64,000 nucleotides of DNA from Phytopseudomonas daroniae (GCF_004327285.1 NZ_QJUI01000003.1:62001-126000), one strand, 5' to 3'. Shown: positions 47,686-57,386, counted from the first letter of the stretch. The notes: generated by a model from the letters alone, not told the origin. A program made the numbers and translations.

Positions 47686-49350
47686 TCAGTGGCTGGAGGC
47701 GGCGGCCGCGCCCAGACCGGTCTGGGCGCGCACGAACTGGTCGTCGAAGGCGGCGCGCTCGCGGGCGGCGCGGGCGCTGCGATCGAGCCTGGAGACCACC
47801 ACGATCACCAGGAACGCCAGCGGCATGGAGAACAGCGCCGGGTGGTCGTAGGGGTAGATCGCCTCGGCGTTGCCCAGTACCGCCACCCACACCGCCGGCG
47901 ACAGGATCACCAGCACCAGGGCGGTGACCAGTCCGGCGAAGCCGCCGGCCAGGGCGCCCTGGGTGGTCAGATCCTTCCAGTACATGGCCATGATCAGCAC
48001 CGGGAAGTTGGTGGAGGCGGCGATGCCGAAGGTCAGGCCGACCAGGAAGGCGACGTTCTGCTGCTCGAACAGGATGCCCAGGCCGATGGCGACGATGCCC
48101 AGGCCGACGGTGGCGATGCGGGTCACGCGCATCTCGTCCTTCTCGCTGGCCGTACCCTTCTTCCAGACGGTGGCGTAGAGGTCGTGGGAGATCGCCGAGG
48201 CGCCGGCCAGGGCCAGGCCGGCGACCACCGCGAGGATGGTGGCGAAGGCCACGGCGGAGAGGAAGCCGAGGAACAGGTTGCCGCCCACCGCCTTGGCCAG
48301 GTGCATGGCCACCATGTTGCCGCCGCCGATCAGCGCGCCGGCGGTATCGCCGCCGACGAAGAACTGCGGGTCGCTGCCGACGATGACGATGGCGGCGTAG
48401 CCCAGCACCATCACCACCAGGAAGAAGAAGCCGATGAAGCCGGTGGCGTAGAACACCGATTTGCGCGCTTCCTTGGCGTTGGGCACGGTGAAGAAGCGCA
48501 TCAGGATGTGCGGCAGGCCGGCGATGCCGAACACCAGGCCGAGGGACAGCGAGGCGGCGTTGATCGGGTCGGCGAGCATGCTGCCCGGGCCCATGATGTC
48601 CCAGCCGATGGCGTGCGCCTCGACCGCGCGGGCGGCCAGGGTCTCCAGGCTGAAACCGAACTCGGCCAGGGCCAGGCCGGCCAGGGTGGTGCCGCCGACT
48701 AACAGCAGCACGGCCTTGATGATCTGCACCCAGGTGGTGGCGATCATGCCGCCGAAGATCACGTAGACCAGCATCAGCACGCCGACCACCATCACCGCGG
48801 TGCTGTAGTCGAGGCCGAACAGCAGCTTGATCAACTGGCCGGCGCCGACCATCTGCACCACCAGGTAGCAGCACACCACGGTCAGCGAGCCGAACGCGGC
48901 GAAGGTGCGGATGCGGGTCTGGTCGAGGCGGTAGGAGACGATGTCGGCGAAGGTGTAGCGGCCCAGGTTGCGCAGGCGTTCGGCCATCAGAAAGGTGATG
49001 ATCGGCCAGCCGACGAAGAACGCCACGGTGTAGATGAAGCCGTCGTAGCCCCTGGCGAACACCAGGCTGGACAGGCCCAGCAGGGTGGCGGCGGACATGT
49101 AGTCGCCGGCGATCGCCAGGCCGTTCTGGAAGCCGCTGATGCCGCCGCCGGCGGTGTAGAAGTCGGAGGTGGACTTGGTCTGCCGCGCGGCCCACCAGGT
49201 GATCGCCAGGGTGCCCATGACGAACACGAAGAACATGGCGATGGCGTGCAGGTTCAGCGGCTGCTTGTCGGCCAGCGCCGGCGCGGCGCTGGCGGCCAGT
49301 GGCAGCAGGCCGAGCAGGGCGGCGCTGCCGATGAGGAGGCGGCGGTTCAT
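47686..49350 (-). CDS. actP: ActP-like sodium:solute (monocarboxylate) symporter
   Basis: 554 residues, SSS family. A cleavable N-terminal signal (to about ASAAPA), then about thirteen membrane helices; the conserved block [20 protein letters not shown] and [11 protein letters not shown] contain the usual sodium/substrate residues. Start overlaps the DUF485 stop by 3 to 4 bases (ATGA), as in yjcH-actP of E. coli. Imports acetate or other short carboxylates. Substrate here is probably that of the ligase two genes upstream. Confidence 0.87.
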   Translation of the reverse strand: MNRRLLIGSAALLGLLPLAASAAPALADKQPLNLHAIAMFFVFVMGTLAITWWAARQTKSTSDFYTAGGGISGFQNGLAIAGDYMSAATLLGLSSLVFARGYDGFIYTVAFFVGWPIITFLMAERLRNLGRYTFADIVSYRLDQTRIRTFAAFGSLTVVCCYLVVQMVGAGQLIKLLFGLDYSTAVMVVGVLMLVYVIFGGMIATTWVQIIKAVLLLVGGTTLAGLALAEFGFSLETLAARAVEAHAIGWDIMGPGSMLADPINAASLSLGLVFGIAGLPHILMRFFTVPNAKEARKSVFYATGFIGFFFLVVMVLGYAAIVIVGSDPQFFVGGDTAGALIGGGNMVAMHLAKAVGGNLFLGFLSAVAFATILAVVAGLALAGASAISHDLYATVWKKGTASEKDEMRVTRIATVGLGIVAIGLGILFEQQNVAFLVGLTFGIAASTNFPVLIMAMYWKDLTTQGALAGGFAGLVTALVLVILSPAVWVAVLGNAEAIYPYDHPALFSMPLAFLVIVVVSRLDRSARAARERAAFDDQFVRAQTGLGAAAASSH

Positions 49351-49673
49351 TGCAGATCCTCCAGCAGTTCGGCGCCGAGCGCGTCGAAACGGGTGTTGGC
49401 GACGCGCACGTACCAGCCGGTGAGCAGCCAGGACAGCACGATGACCGCGGCGGCGGCGGGGATGCCGACGGTCAGCTGGCTGCCGCTGCCCAGCGGCGCA
49501 TGCAGCCACTGCGGGGCGAACGCCACCACCAGCATGAACAGGTAGTAGCCGCCCAGCACCAGGGCGGTCAGCGACCAGGCCAGCCGCGCGCGGCTGCGCG
49601 CCAGTGCCTGGAACTTGGGGTTGGCGCGGATGCGCTCGCAACTCTGCGCGTGGGACAGTTCGGGTCGGTTCAT
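49347..49673 (-). CDS. DUF485 (YjcH-like) inner-membrane protein
   Basis: 108 residues with two membrane helices (about 34-56 and 68-92) and the DUF485 opening [20 protein letters not shown]. The family nearly always precedes an SSS symporter gene and is thought to be an accessory subunit; role unproven. AAAGGAG lies 8 bases before ATG 49673. Translationally coupled to the symporter. Confidence 0.88.
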   Translation of the reverse strand: MNRPELSHAQSCERIRANPKFQALARSRARLAWSLTALVLGGYYLFMLVVAFAPQWLHAPLGSGSQLTVGIPAAAAVIVLSWLLTGWYVRVANTRFDALGAELLEDLQ

Positions 49674-49849
49674 TGTGCGGCTCCTTTGTTTTTGTTGTAG
49701 CCAGGCCCGCCGCGGGTGGCGGGCCGACACGCTGTGGTCATTCGATAAAAGGCGCTTGGACGGAAAAAACCGGCTTTCCAGCGGCTTCGTGCCGCTTGTC
49801 GTGCCGCTTCCAGCCTTTCAGCGCTGTTTTCGGTTGTTTGCGCTGCGCC

Positions 49850-51472
49850 TCAGAGGGCCCTGGCCATGTCGCGCAGGACGAACTTCTGGATCTTGCCGGT
49901 GCTGGTCTTCGGCAATTGGGTGAAGACCACCGTGCGTGGCACCTTGAAGCTGGCCAGGTGCTCGCGACAGAAAGCGATGATGTCGGCTTCGCGCACGCCC
50001 TGCTGGTCGGCCTTGGCGGTGATGAAGGCGCATGGCGTCTCGCCCCACTTCTCGTCGGGGCGGGCGACCACGGCCGCTTCCAGCACCGCCGGGTGGCGGT
50101 AGAGCACGCCCTCGACCTCGATGGTGGAGATATTCTCGCCGCCGGAGATGATGATGTCCTTGAGCCGATCCTTGATTTCCACGTAGCCGTCCGGGTGGCA
50201 CACGGCCAGGTCGCCGGTGTGGAACCAGCCACCCTCGAAGGCTTCGGCGGTGGCGCTGGGATTCTTCAGGTAGCCCTTCATCACGGTGTTGCCGCGCATG
50301 AAGATCTCGCCGATGGTCTGGCCGTCGCGCGGAGTCGGTTCGAGGGTCTTGGGGTCGGCGACCATCACCCCCTCCAGGGTCGGGTAGCGCACCCCCTGGC
50401 GGGCCTTGATCTCGGCGCGCTGCTCCAGCGGCAGCTCGTCCCACTCGGCGTGCCAGGCGCACAGGGTGACCGGGCCGTAGACCTCGGTGAGGCCATAGAC
50501 GTGGGTGACCTTGATGCCCATTTCCTCCACGGCGCCGATCACCTTGGCCGGCGGCGCGGCACCGGCGACCATGGCCTGAACCGGATGGTCGATGGCCGCC
50601 TTGGCCTCGGCCGGCATGTTCACCAGGGCATTGAGCACGATGGGCGCGCCGCACAGGTGGGTGACCTGCTCGTCGCGGATCAGGGTGAGGATCTTCTGCG
50701 GGTCGACCCGGCGCAGGAACACGTGCACGCCGGCCAGCGCGGTGATGGTCCAGGGGTAGCACCAGCCGTTGCAGTGGAACATCGGCAGGGTCCACAGGTA
50801 CACCGGGTGGTTGCCCATGGCCCAGGTCATCTGGTTGCCCATGGCGTTGAGGAAGGCGCCGCGGTGGTGGTAGACCACGCCCTTGGGGTTGCCGGTGGTG
50901 CCGGAGGTGTAATTGAGCGAGATGGCGTCCCATTCGTCGCCCGGCCACGACCAGGCGAACTGCGGGTCGCCTTCGGCCAGCAGCGCTTCGTAGTCGAGGT
51001 CGCTGACCGCCTGGCCTTCGCCGTACTCGGGATCGTCCACGTCGATCACCAGCGGCGGGTGGTCGAGCATGCCGATGGCGGCGTGGATCACGTCGAAGAA
51101 CTCGCGGTCGGCGATCAGCACCTTGGCCTCGCCGTGCTGCAGCATGAAGGCGATGGCCTCGGCATCCAGGCGCACGTTGAGGGTGTTGAGCACCGCGCCG
51201 ATCATCGGCACGCCGAAATGTGCCTCGAGCATGGCGGGGATGTTCGGCAGCATCACCGCCACCGTATCGCCCTTGCCGATGCCGCGTCCGGCCAGGGCCG
51301 ACGCCAGGCGCCGGCAACGGACGTAGGTCTCGGCCCAGTTGCGGCGGATCGAGCCGTGGATCACGGCGGGGTAGTTCGGATAGACGCTGGCGGTACGCTC
51401 GATGAAGCTGAGCGGAGACAGGGCGATATGGTTCACGGCGGCAGGGGCGAGACCCTGTTCAAAGATCGACAT
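49850..51472 (-). CDS. Acyl-CoA synthetase (AMP-forming), AlkK/DmdB type
   Basis: 540 residues. AMP-binding motif YTSGTTGNPKG near 185-195, adenine-binding YGLTEVYGP, GWFHTGDLA and the C-terminal catalytic lysine in TSTGKIQKFVLRD. By pattern it belongs with medium-chain fatty-acid ligases (AlkK) and methylmercaptopropionate ligases (DmdB). It would activate the carboxylate brought in by the symporter. Start ATG 51472 (MSIFEQGLAP); a GTG three codons upstream also fits. First gene of the operon. Confidence 0.91.
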   Translation of the reverse strand: MSIFEQGLAPAAVNHIALSPLSFIERTASVYPNYPAVIHGSIRRNWAETYVRCRRLASALAGRGIGKGDTVAVMLPNIPAMLEAHFGVPMIGAVLNTLNVRLDAEAIAFMLQHGEAKVLIADREFFDVIHAAIGMLDHPPLVIDVDDPEYGEGQAVSDLDYEALLAEGDPQFAWSWPGDEWDAISLNYTSGTTGNPKGVVYHHRGAFLNAMGNQMTWAMGNHPVYLWTLPMFHCNGWCYPWTITALAGVHVFLRRVDPQKILTLIRDEQVTHLCGAPIVLNALVNMPAEAKAAIDHPVQAMVAGAAPPAKVIGAVEEMGIKVTHVYGLTEVYGPVTLCAWHAEWDELPLEQRAEIKARQGVRYPTLEGVMVADPKTLEPTPRDGQTIGEIFMRGNTVMKGYLKNPSATAEAFEGGWFHTGDLAVCHPDGYVEIKDRLKDIIISGGENISTIEVEGVLYRHPAVLEAAVVARPDEKWGETPCAFITAKADQQGVREADIIAFCREHLASFKVPRTVVFTQLPKTSTGKIQKFVLRDMARAL

Positions 51473-51602
51473 GCTGGGCACCCGGTGGCTGATTGTTAGC
51501 TCTTTATGTCCGATGCTCCTCGGCTGTTCCGGGAGCTCGGTTAGGTATTCAGGGTGCTTTATATATCAATCTCGGCCGTGTATGGAAGTAGTACCTGAGT
51601 AT

Positions 51603-51620
51603 TATAGTATATCTACTATA
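51603..51620. promoter_or_regulatory. Candidate operator: perfect inverted repeat in the divergent promoter region
   Basis: TATAGTA and TACTATA are perfect 7-bp inverted arms around TATC, in an AT-rich island (about 51557-51630) between the divergent acyl-CoA ligase and histidine kinase genes. Such symmetry is typical of binding sites for dimeric FixJ/NarL-type regulators; the cluster encodes one. It could equally be promoter sequence. Confidence 0.5.
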
Positions 51621-51701
51621 TTTGATGGCGTCGTGCTGAATGTATACAGCCATCCGCGCGGCGTGGCGATATGCTGGGCTCCCTTCGAGACAGGAGCCCC
51701 G

Positions 51702-53978
51702 ATGACTCATACCCCGGTTCGCTTGCATACCTGGTTGCGCCTGCAGCGTGAAGGCGTGCCGCTGGCGGCCCGCGCCGACGCCCTGTGCCAGGCGCTGCGC
51801 GGCTGCCCCGAGGTGCGCCAGGCGTTCTACCTGAGCTGGCAGGAAGGCGCGCGTATCTACAGCCACGAGGGCAGCGCCCAGCACCTGCCGCCGGGCCAGG
51901 GCGATCCCATGCAGGCCAGCGACCAGGCGCTGTTCGAGCGGCTGGCCGACGAGGGGCGGATCGCCCTGGATCGGCTGCGCCTGCTCGACTGCTGGCTGTC
52001 CGGCCGCCTGCGCCGCGCGGCCATCAGCCATGGCCAGGTGTTCGACCTGGCGCTGCAGCCGGGCCAGGCCGGGCTGCTGCTGGTCGAGGTGCACGAAGGC
52101 GTGAGCCTCGACTGGCTGGGCTGGGTGGCGGAACTGCTGGGCACCCTGCTGGCCATGGCCAACGGCCTGCTGCGCGGTTCGCCGTTGCTGGGCCACGATC
52201 CGCAGCCGAGCCTGCTGCTGGACGCCCGGGCGCGCCCGCTGGAGCTGAATGCCGCGCTGCTGGCGCTGCTCGCCGAGCGGCCGTTGAACGAGGTGGCGGG
52301 CTTCCTGCCGGTGAACCACCGCTCGCTGGTGCGCGCCTGCCTGGCGCAGCGGCGGGCCATCGAGGAGGTGGAGGCCGAGTGTGGGGAACGCATCCTGATC
52401 TGGGTCTTCATTCCCGACCCGCAGGAGAACCGGGTGCTGGCCCGCTGCCGCGACGCCACCCGGGAGATTGGCGCTGAGCGCGAGGCGGCCAAGGCGCGGC
52501 GCCTGTACCGGCTGATCACCGAGAACACCACCGACCTGATTTCCCGGCACACCCCGGACGGGCGTTTCCTCGATGCGTCGCCAGCGTCCTGGACGCTGCT
52601 CGGCTACTGGCCGGAGTCGCTGCGCGGGCGGCCGGCCCAGGGCCTGTTCCATGCCCAGGATCTGGCGCAACTGGTGCAGCGCGCCCGCGATGCGCTGGAG
52701 CAGGACGGCTACCACACCATGACCTTCCGCATCCGCCACCGCGACGGCCACTATCTCTGGTTCGAGACCGCCAGCCGGGCCATCCGCGAAACCTATACCG
52801 GCGCGGTGGTCGAGGTGGTCAGCGTATCGCGGGACATCACCGCGCGGGTGCAGGCCGAAGAGAACAAGCGGCGCCTGGCCGAAGTGGTGGAAGCCAACAC
52901 CGACCCGGTGCTGTTCCTCGACCCCGAGGGCCGGGTCACCTACCTCAATCCGGCCGCCCGGCGCATGCTCGAACTTGGCGACGGACAGGCGATGCCGACG
53001 CTCGCCGAGCTATTCGCCAGCGACGACCTGCAGCGCCTGCGGCACGCCGGCTGGAGCGCCGCCGAGCGAACCGGGGTGTGGAGCGACGACTGCCGCCTGC
53101 AGCCGCTGCACGGCGGCGTCTCGGTGCCGGTCTCGCTGGTGCTGCTGGCGCACCGGGCGGCGGGAGGCGAACGCTACTACTCGCTGGTGGCGCGCGACAT
53201 GACCGAGCGCGAACTGCGCGAGGCGCAGCAGCGCCGGCACCAGGACGAGCTGGCGCATACCGCGCGCCTGGTGACCCTGGGCGAGCTGGCCTCGGGCATC
53301 GCCCATGAAATCAACCAGCCGCTGGCCGCCGTGGTCAATTACGCCAGCGCCAGCCAGCGCTACCTGCAGTCCCTGGGCCGCAACCCGCAGGCCGTCGAGC
53401 GCGTGGCCCAGGGCCTGCTGCGCATCACCGAACACGCCAACCACGCCTCCGCGGTGATCAAGCGGCTGCGCGCCTTCCTGCGCAAGGGCCAGCGGCGCAT
53501 GCAGGCGCTCGACGTGGCCGAAGTGGCGCGCGAGGCGGTGCGCCTGTGCGCCTGGGAGGCCGGCGCCAGCCAGGTGCTGATCCAGGAGCGCTTGCCGGCC
53601 GGCCTGCCAACGGTGTACGCCGACCGGGTGCTGCTGGAGCAGGTGCTGCTCAACCTGCTGCGCAACGCCATCGACGCCAACCGCGAGGCGCACCCGGGTC
53701 AGGCCTCGGATATCCTGCTGGAGGCCACGGCAGCGGCCGACGGCGCCCTGCACGTCAGGGTCTGCGACCAGGGGCCGGGGCTTGGCGAGGACGAACTGCA
53801 GCGGATCTTCACCCCGTTCTACACCAGCAAGCCGGATGGCCTGGGGCTCGGGCTGTCGATGAGCCGCAGCATCGTCGAGGGCTTCGGCGGCGCGCTGGAG
53901 GCCCGGCCGTATCCGGGCGGCGGCCTGTGCCTGACCTGTCGCCTGCCGCCAGCACGCAGCGACGACGTGGATGCATGA
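51702..53978 (+). CDS. PAS-domain sensor histidine kinase (FixL-like)
   Basis: 758 residues, no clear membrane segment. An unrecognised N-terminal domain (1-260), two PAS domains (about 265-385 and 390-505, each with an RDIT/RDMTER end), HisKA with phospho-accepting H535 in SGIAHEINQPLAAVVNYASA and HATPase_c (NLLRNAIDAN, DQGPGLGEDEL, GLGLGLSMS). A cytosolic sensor is expected. Start ATG 51702 has AGGAG 5 bases upstream; the frame is open to 51402 but that overlaps the divergent promoter. Partner regulator follows. Confidence 0.9.
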   Translation: MTHTPVRLHTWLRLQREGVPLAARADALCQALRGCPEVRQAFYLSWQEGARIYSHEGSAQHLPPGQGDPMQASDQALFERLADEGRIALDRLRLLDCWLSGRLRRAAISHGQVFDLALQPGQAGLLLVEVHEGVSLDWLGWVAELLGTLLAMANGLLRGSPLLGHDPQPSLLLDARARPLELNAALLALLAERPLNEVAGFLPVNHRSLVRACLAQRRAIEEVEAECGERILIWVFIPDPQENRVLARCRDATREIGAEREAAKARRLYRLITENTTDLISRHTPDGRFLDASPASWTLLGYWPESLRGRPAQGLFHAQDLAQLVQRARDALEQDGYHTMTFRIRHRDGHYLWFETASRAIRETYTGAVVEVVSVSRDITARVQAEENKRRLAEVVEANTDPVLFLDPEGRVTYLNPAARRMLELGDGQAMPTLAELFASDDLQRLRHAGWSAAERTGVWSDDCRLQPLHGGVSVPVSLVLLAHRAAGGERYYSLVARDMTERELREAQQRRHQDELAHTARLVTLGELASGIAHEINQPLAAVVNYASASQRYLQSLGRNPQAVERVAQGLLRITEHANHASAVIKRLRAFLRKGQRRMQALDVAEVAREAVRLCAWEAGASQVLIQERLPAGLPTVYADRVLLEQVLLNLLRNAIDANREAHPGQASDILLEATAAADGALHVRVCDQGPGLGEDELQRIFTPFYTSKPDGLGLGLSMSRSIVEGFGGALEARPYPGGGLCLTCRLPPARSDDVDA

Positions 53979-54045
53979 GACAGGCCCCTGGCAGCGGCGG
54001 CGGCCGCCTGCCAGGGATCGCGGAAAACAATAAGAGGAATAACGG

Positions 54046-54690
54046 ATGACCCTGCAACAGCAACAACTGGTCTATGTGGTCGACGACGACCAGGGCATGC
54101 TCGACTCGACCGTCTGGCTGTTCGAATCGGTCGGTCTCAAGGCTGTGCCCTTCACCAGCGGCCGTGCCTTTCTCGAGGCCTGCGACGCCAGCCTCAACGC
54201 CTGCGTGCTGCTCGACGTGCGCATGCCCGGCATGGGCGGGCTGAACGTGCAGGAGGAAATGCGCGCCCGCGGCCTCGACCTGCCGGTGATCTTCGTCAGC
54301 GGTCATGCCGACGTGCCGATCGTGGTGCGGGCGTTCAAGGCCGGCGCCCGCGACTTCATCGAAAAGCCCTACAACGAGCAACTGCTGCTCGACAGCGTGC
54401 AGCAGGCGCTCAGCAGCATCGACGCCAGGCGCTCCGGCAGCAGCGGCTACAGCCAGTTGCAGGAACGCCTGGCCAGCCTCACCCCGCGCGAGCGTGACGT
54501 GTTGCTGCCGCTGGTGCAGGGCTACACCAACCGCGAAATCGCCGAGCAACTGGCGATCAGCGTGAAGACCGTCGACCTGTATCGGGCGCGGGTGATGAAG
54601 CGCATGCAGGCCGAACGCCTCGCCGATCTGGTGGGCATGGCCATCGTCGCCGGGATGATCGATCCGCTCGACCCGCGCGCCCGGCTATGA
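54046..54690 (+). CDS. FixJ/NarL-family response regulator
   Basis: 214 residues. Receiver domain with acidic pocket DDD (13-15), phospho-acceptor D57 (LLDVRMPG) and K108 (EKPY); LuxR-type HTH with LTPRERDVLLPLVQGYTNREIAEQL and SVKTVDLYRARVMKRM. Same family as FixJ and StyR. It lies 67 bases after the kinase and probably activates the divergent five-gene operon. Confidence 0.92.
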   Translation: MTLQQQQLVYVVDDDQGMLDSTVWLFESVGLKAVPFTSGRAFLEACDASLNACVLLDVRMPGMGGLNVQEEMRARGLDLPVIFVSGHADVPIVVRAFKAGARDFIEKPYNEQLLLDSVQQALSSIDARRSGSSGYSQLQERLASLTPRERDVLLPLVQGYTNREIAEQLAISVKTVDLYRARVMKRMQAERLADLVGMAIVAGMIDPLDPRARL

Positions 54691-54699
54691 AGGTCGCCC

Positions 54700-55341
54700 T
54701 CAGCGGCCCAGGCGGCGCAGTTCGTCCGACTCGACCACGCGCAGGCCCTGGTCTTCTTCGAGGGCCAGGCGCCACAGTGCACGGGCCAGGGCGGTCACGT
54801 CGATGGCGCGGTGCTTGCCTGGCAGCCAGCGCATGAACGGTGCTGCCAGGCGCTCGCCGAGGCGGAACTCGTTGCGCGGGCCAAGCAGCAGGGAAGGGCG
54901 AGCCAGGGTCAGTTGCGGCCAGCCCTGCGCTTTGAGGGCTTCCTCGGTTTCGCCCTTGATGCGGTTGTAGAACACCGAGGAACGCGGGTCGGCACCGATA
55001 GCGCTGACCACCAGCAGATGCCGCGCGCCCAGCTCCAGGGCGCGCTTGGCGAACGCCACCACCAGATCGTGATCGACCGCGCGGAAGGCATCTTGCGATC
55101 CCGACTGTTTGATGGTGCTGCCCAGGCAGCAGAAGGCGGTATTCACCGGGCCATTGAGCGTGGGCAACAGGTCGAGCAGTTCCCCGACCGGGTTTTCCAG
55201 ATGGGGATGTTCGGCCAGCGGCCTGCGACTCGGAGCCAGCACACGCTCGACGGTGGGTTCGTTGAGCAAGCGATCCAGCAGGTGCTCGCCGGTCATGCCG
55301 GAGGCGCCTGCCAGAAGAATGTGCTGGGGTGTCAGGTACAT
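54700..55341 (-). CDS. NAD(P)-binding oxidoreductase-like protein (TIP30/YbjT type)
   Basis: 213 residues. Atypical SDR with [18 protein letters not shown] at the N terminus and [18 protein letters not shown] in place of the usual active-site YxxxK. Similar to human HTATIP2/TIP30; substrate unknown. Start ATG 55341 ([12 protein letters not shown]). Convergent with the response regulator, 9 bases apart. In P. aeruginosa a similar gene lies near ubiX, so this side looks ancestral. Confidence 0.85.
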   Translation of the reverse strand: MYLTPQHILLAGASGMTGEHLLDRLLNEPTVERVLAPSRRPLAEHPHLENPVGELLDLLPTLNGPVNTAFCCLGSTIKQSGSQDAFRAVDHDLVVAFAKRALELGARHLLVVSAIGADPRSSVFYNRIKGETEEALKAQGWPQLTLARPSLLLGPRNEFRLGERLAAPFMRWLPGKHRAIDVTALARALWRLALEEDQGLRVVESDELRRLGR

Positions 55342-55420
55342 GGTCGATCCTCGACTGCTGTTTCGATTCTTGGCTCTGTACGAAAAGTACCTGCACTCGG
55401 TGATTTTTCCTACAGACATA

Positions 55421-55468
55421 GGATCCGTTGACGTTTCAACGCGGCTTGCGCTGAAACGCCAACAGACC
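55421..55468. repeat. Inverted-repeat hairpin containing the second copy of the GTTGACGTTTCA repeat
   Basis: Left arm 55421-55440 and right arm 55450-55468 are inverted copies with a few mismatches around a short GC-rich loop. It ends 5 bases before the stop of the MORN/C13 gene. The left arm matches 44072-44091. It may act as a terminator or be the remnant of a small mobile element. Confidence 0.6.
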
Positions 55469-55473
55469 CTGAT

Positions 55474-57180
55474 TTAGGGAGCTGCGGCCGATTTATCGTT
55501 CACGGCCGCTTCGCTTGGTTGCTGACGCAGTGCATTCCAGTGCTTCAGTACGGCAGGCGGAGCCCATATCTGCGGCTCGGACGGCTCGAAACCATCGGTC
55601 TGTTCGCGTTCTGCGACGGCAGCGCTGGCCAGATCGAACGCGCGTTGCAGGTCGTCCGTCTGCTGCAGCGCCTCGGCGAACAGCGCCCGACCGAAATAGG
55701 TGAAGTCGGCTTCTTCGGAGCAGCCGAACGACACCCGGTCAGCGCGTGCGGCGGTCATCAGCAGGGTCTTGTCGTCCTTCAGGGCCGGGATGAAGCCTCC
55801 GGAGTAGCAGGCGGAAATCACCACCACCTTGTGCCGGTCGGCCAGCGGTTGCAACAGCGTGGCCAACTCGTCGGCGGGCAGATCGGCCAGCTGCAGGCGT
55901 GGCTGATCCAGGTTCAGTTCATGGCCGCGCGAACCGTGGCTGGTCAGGTAGATGAACACCAAGTCTTCCGGGCCGCTGCGCTCGGCGATGGCCTGCACGG
56001 CGCGGCGCAGGTTTTCCCGGGTCGCCAGCGGGCGGTCGGCCAAGTGGTCGCGATGGTTGGCCAGGGTGATGCGACCATAGGCGGAGAAACGCTCGGAGAG
56101 CAGGTTTGCGACATAGTCGGCTTCGCGCAGGAACACGCTCTGCTTGCCGTCGCCGGCCAGCGTCAGGGCATAGAGTTCGCTGCGTGGGGTGGACTGTGGC
56201 AGCGCAGTGATGGCCTGGTCGAGCAGCTCGCCCTGTTTCAACAGGCCGATTTCGAGCGGATCCGGTAGGGCCTGGCCGTTTTCGTCACGTACCCGCAGGC
56301 CGCGTTGCCAGGTGCCCTGTTGGCGTGTGCCGTCGGCCAGGGTCAAAGTGCCTTCGCCGTGGAAGCGACCATTGGTGAAGCGGCCATCGAAGCGACTGCC
56401 ATCCGCCTGTTGCAGGCGGCCTTCACCCTGGTAGCGCCAATCCCTGAATTGTCCCTGATAGCGGCTGCCGTCGCTGCCGGTGTATTCGCCCTGGCCGCTG
56501 AGGGAGCCTTCTACGAAAGTACCGCTCCAGATATCGCCCGTCACGCTCTGATAGCGGCCCTTGCCGTGGAACAGGCTGTCCTGCAATTCGCCGTCGTAGC
56601 TATCGCCTTCGCTGCTGCGGTAGTTGCCGGCGCCTTTGAGCTGGCCGCCCGCGAAATGGCCGGAGAGTTGGTTACCGAGTTCGTCCTCGCGCACGCCCTG
56701 GCCATCCGGCAGGCCTTTTACGAAGCGGCCCTGGAAACGACTGCCGTCTGCCTGCTCCAGAGTGCCCAGACCGTGGAAGCGGCCATCACGGAATTGTCCA
56801 CGGTAGATCTGCCCGGCTTCCTCCAGAGTCCCTTCGCCACTGAAACGACCGTTGGCGAAACCGCCGCTGTATTGGCTGCCGTCGGCATTCTTCAGCGTGC
56901 CCTGGCCGTCGAAACTGCCCGCGCTGAATTCGCCAACATAATGTTCGCCGTTGGCGCCATGCCACTCACCGGCACCATGGCGCTGGCCATCGAGGAAGTG
57001 GCCGATGAACCAACTGCCGTCGGCGTAATCCAGGCGCCCTTTGCCCTGCAACAGGCCATCGACCACGTTGCCGTGGTAGCGCGAACCGTCGGGCAGGATG
57101 GCGTCGGGAGGCAGCAAGGGTGTGCTCTGGCCGCAGGCTGTGAGGAAAAGAATCAGGGCCAAAGGCGCGAGGCGGAACAT
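55474..57180 (-). CDS. MORN-repeat lipoprotein with caspase-like peptidase C13 domain
   Basis: 568 residues. Lipoprotein signal with lipobox LTAC (Cys16). Eleven to twelve MORN repeats of about 23 residues run from 31 to about 295 (pattern DGSRYxGxFxxGxxxGxGxL). The C-terminal domain (about 330-540) is a caspase-fold peptidase: catalytic H415 in YLTSHGSRGHE and C458 in VISACYSGG. Legumain-like C13 peptidases cut after Asn/Asp; target unknown. Start ATG 57180; the frame is open 37 codons upstream without a signal. Confidence 0.9.
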   Translation of the reverse strand: MFRLAPLALILFLTACGQSTPLLPPDAILPDGSRYHGNVVDGLLQGKGRLDYADGSWFIGHFLDGQRHGAGEWHGANGEHYVGEFSAGSFDGQGTLKNADGSQYSGGFANGRFSGEGTLEEAGQIYRGQFRDGRFHGLGTLEQADGSRFQGRFVKGLPDGQGVREDELGNQLSGHFAGGQLKGAGNYRSSEGDSYDGELQDSLFHGKGRYQSVTGDIWSGTFVEGSLSGQGEYTGSDGSRYQGQFRDWRYQGEGRLQQADGSRFDGRFTNGRFHGEGTLTLADGTRQQGTWQRGLRVRDENGQALPDPLEIGLLKQGELLDQAITALPQSTPRSELYALTLAGDGKQSVFLREADYVANLLSERFSAYGRITLANHRDHLADRPLATRENLRRAVQAIAERSGPEDLVFIYLTSHGSRGHELNLDQPRLQLADLPADELATLLQPLADRHKVVVISACYSGGFIPALKDDKTLLMTAARADRVSFGCSEEADFTYFGRALFAEALQQTDDLQRAFDLASAAVAEREQTDGFEPSEPQIWAPPAVLKHWNALRQQPSEAAVNDKSAAAP

Positions 57181-57316
57181 GCGGGGCGTCCAGGTCGGGT
57201 GAGCGATATCGGCAGTATGCCGTAAAGCGTCTGGCGACGCCCAGGCAGGTAAAATGCGCGTGCTACTGCGTCGTGGCATGCGTTCGCACACTGTTAAGCC
57301 ACCTGCGTTACCTGCC

Positions 57317-57322
57317 TATAAT
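57317..57322 (+). promoter_or_regulatory. Likely -10 element for lrgA-lrgB
   Basis: A perfect TATAAT hexamer lies 65 bases before lrgA in the gap shared with the divergent MORN/C13 gene. A TTAAGC at 57294-57299 is a weak -35 at 17-base spacing. Confidence 0.5.
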
Positions 57323-57386
57323 GGCCGCCTTAGTAAGGTGGTGCGTCCCGCTTGGGGTGCCTGCCCAGCGTCTGAGGGGAGTTTCC

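Noticed and set aside
47561..49195. Open frame of 544 codons on the minus strand within the symporter gene
   Set aside because: Arg/Gly/His-rich shifted frame of the ActP-like gene with no domain.
51402..51701. 100-codon upstream extension of the PAS histidine kinase
   Set aside because: It overlaps the divergent acyl-CoA ligase start and promoter region; AGGAG sits directly before ATG 51702.
56305..57225. 306-codon plus-strand frame with Ala/Val-rich repeats
   Set aside because: It is the antisense of the MORN-repeat region, so its repeats are a mirror of the real ones.
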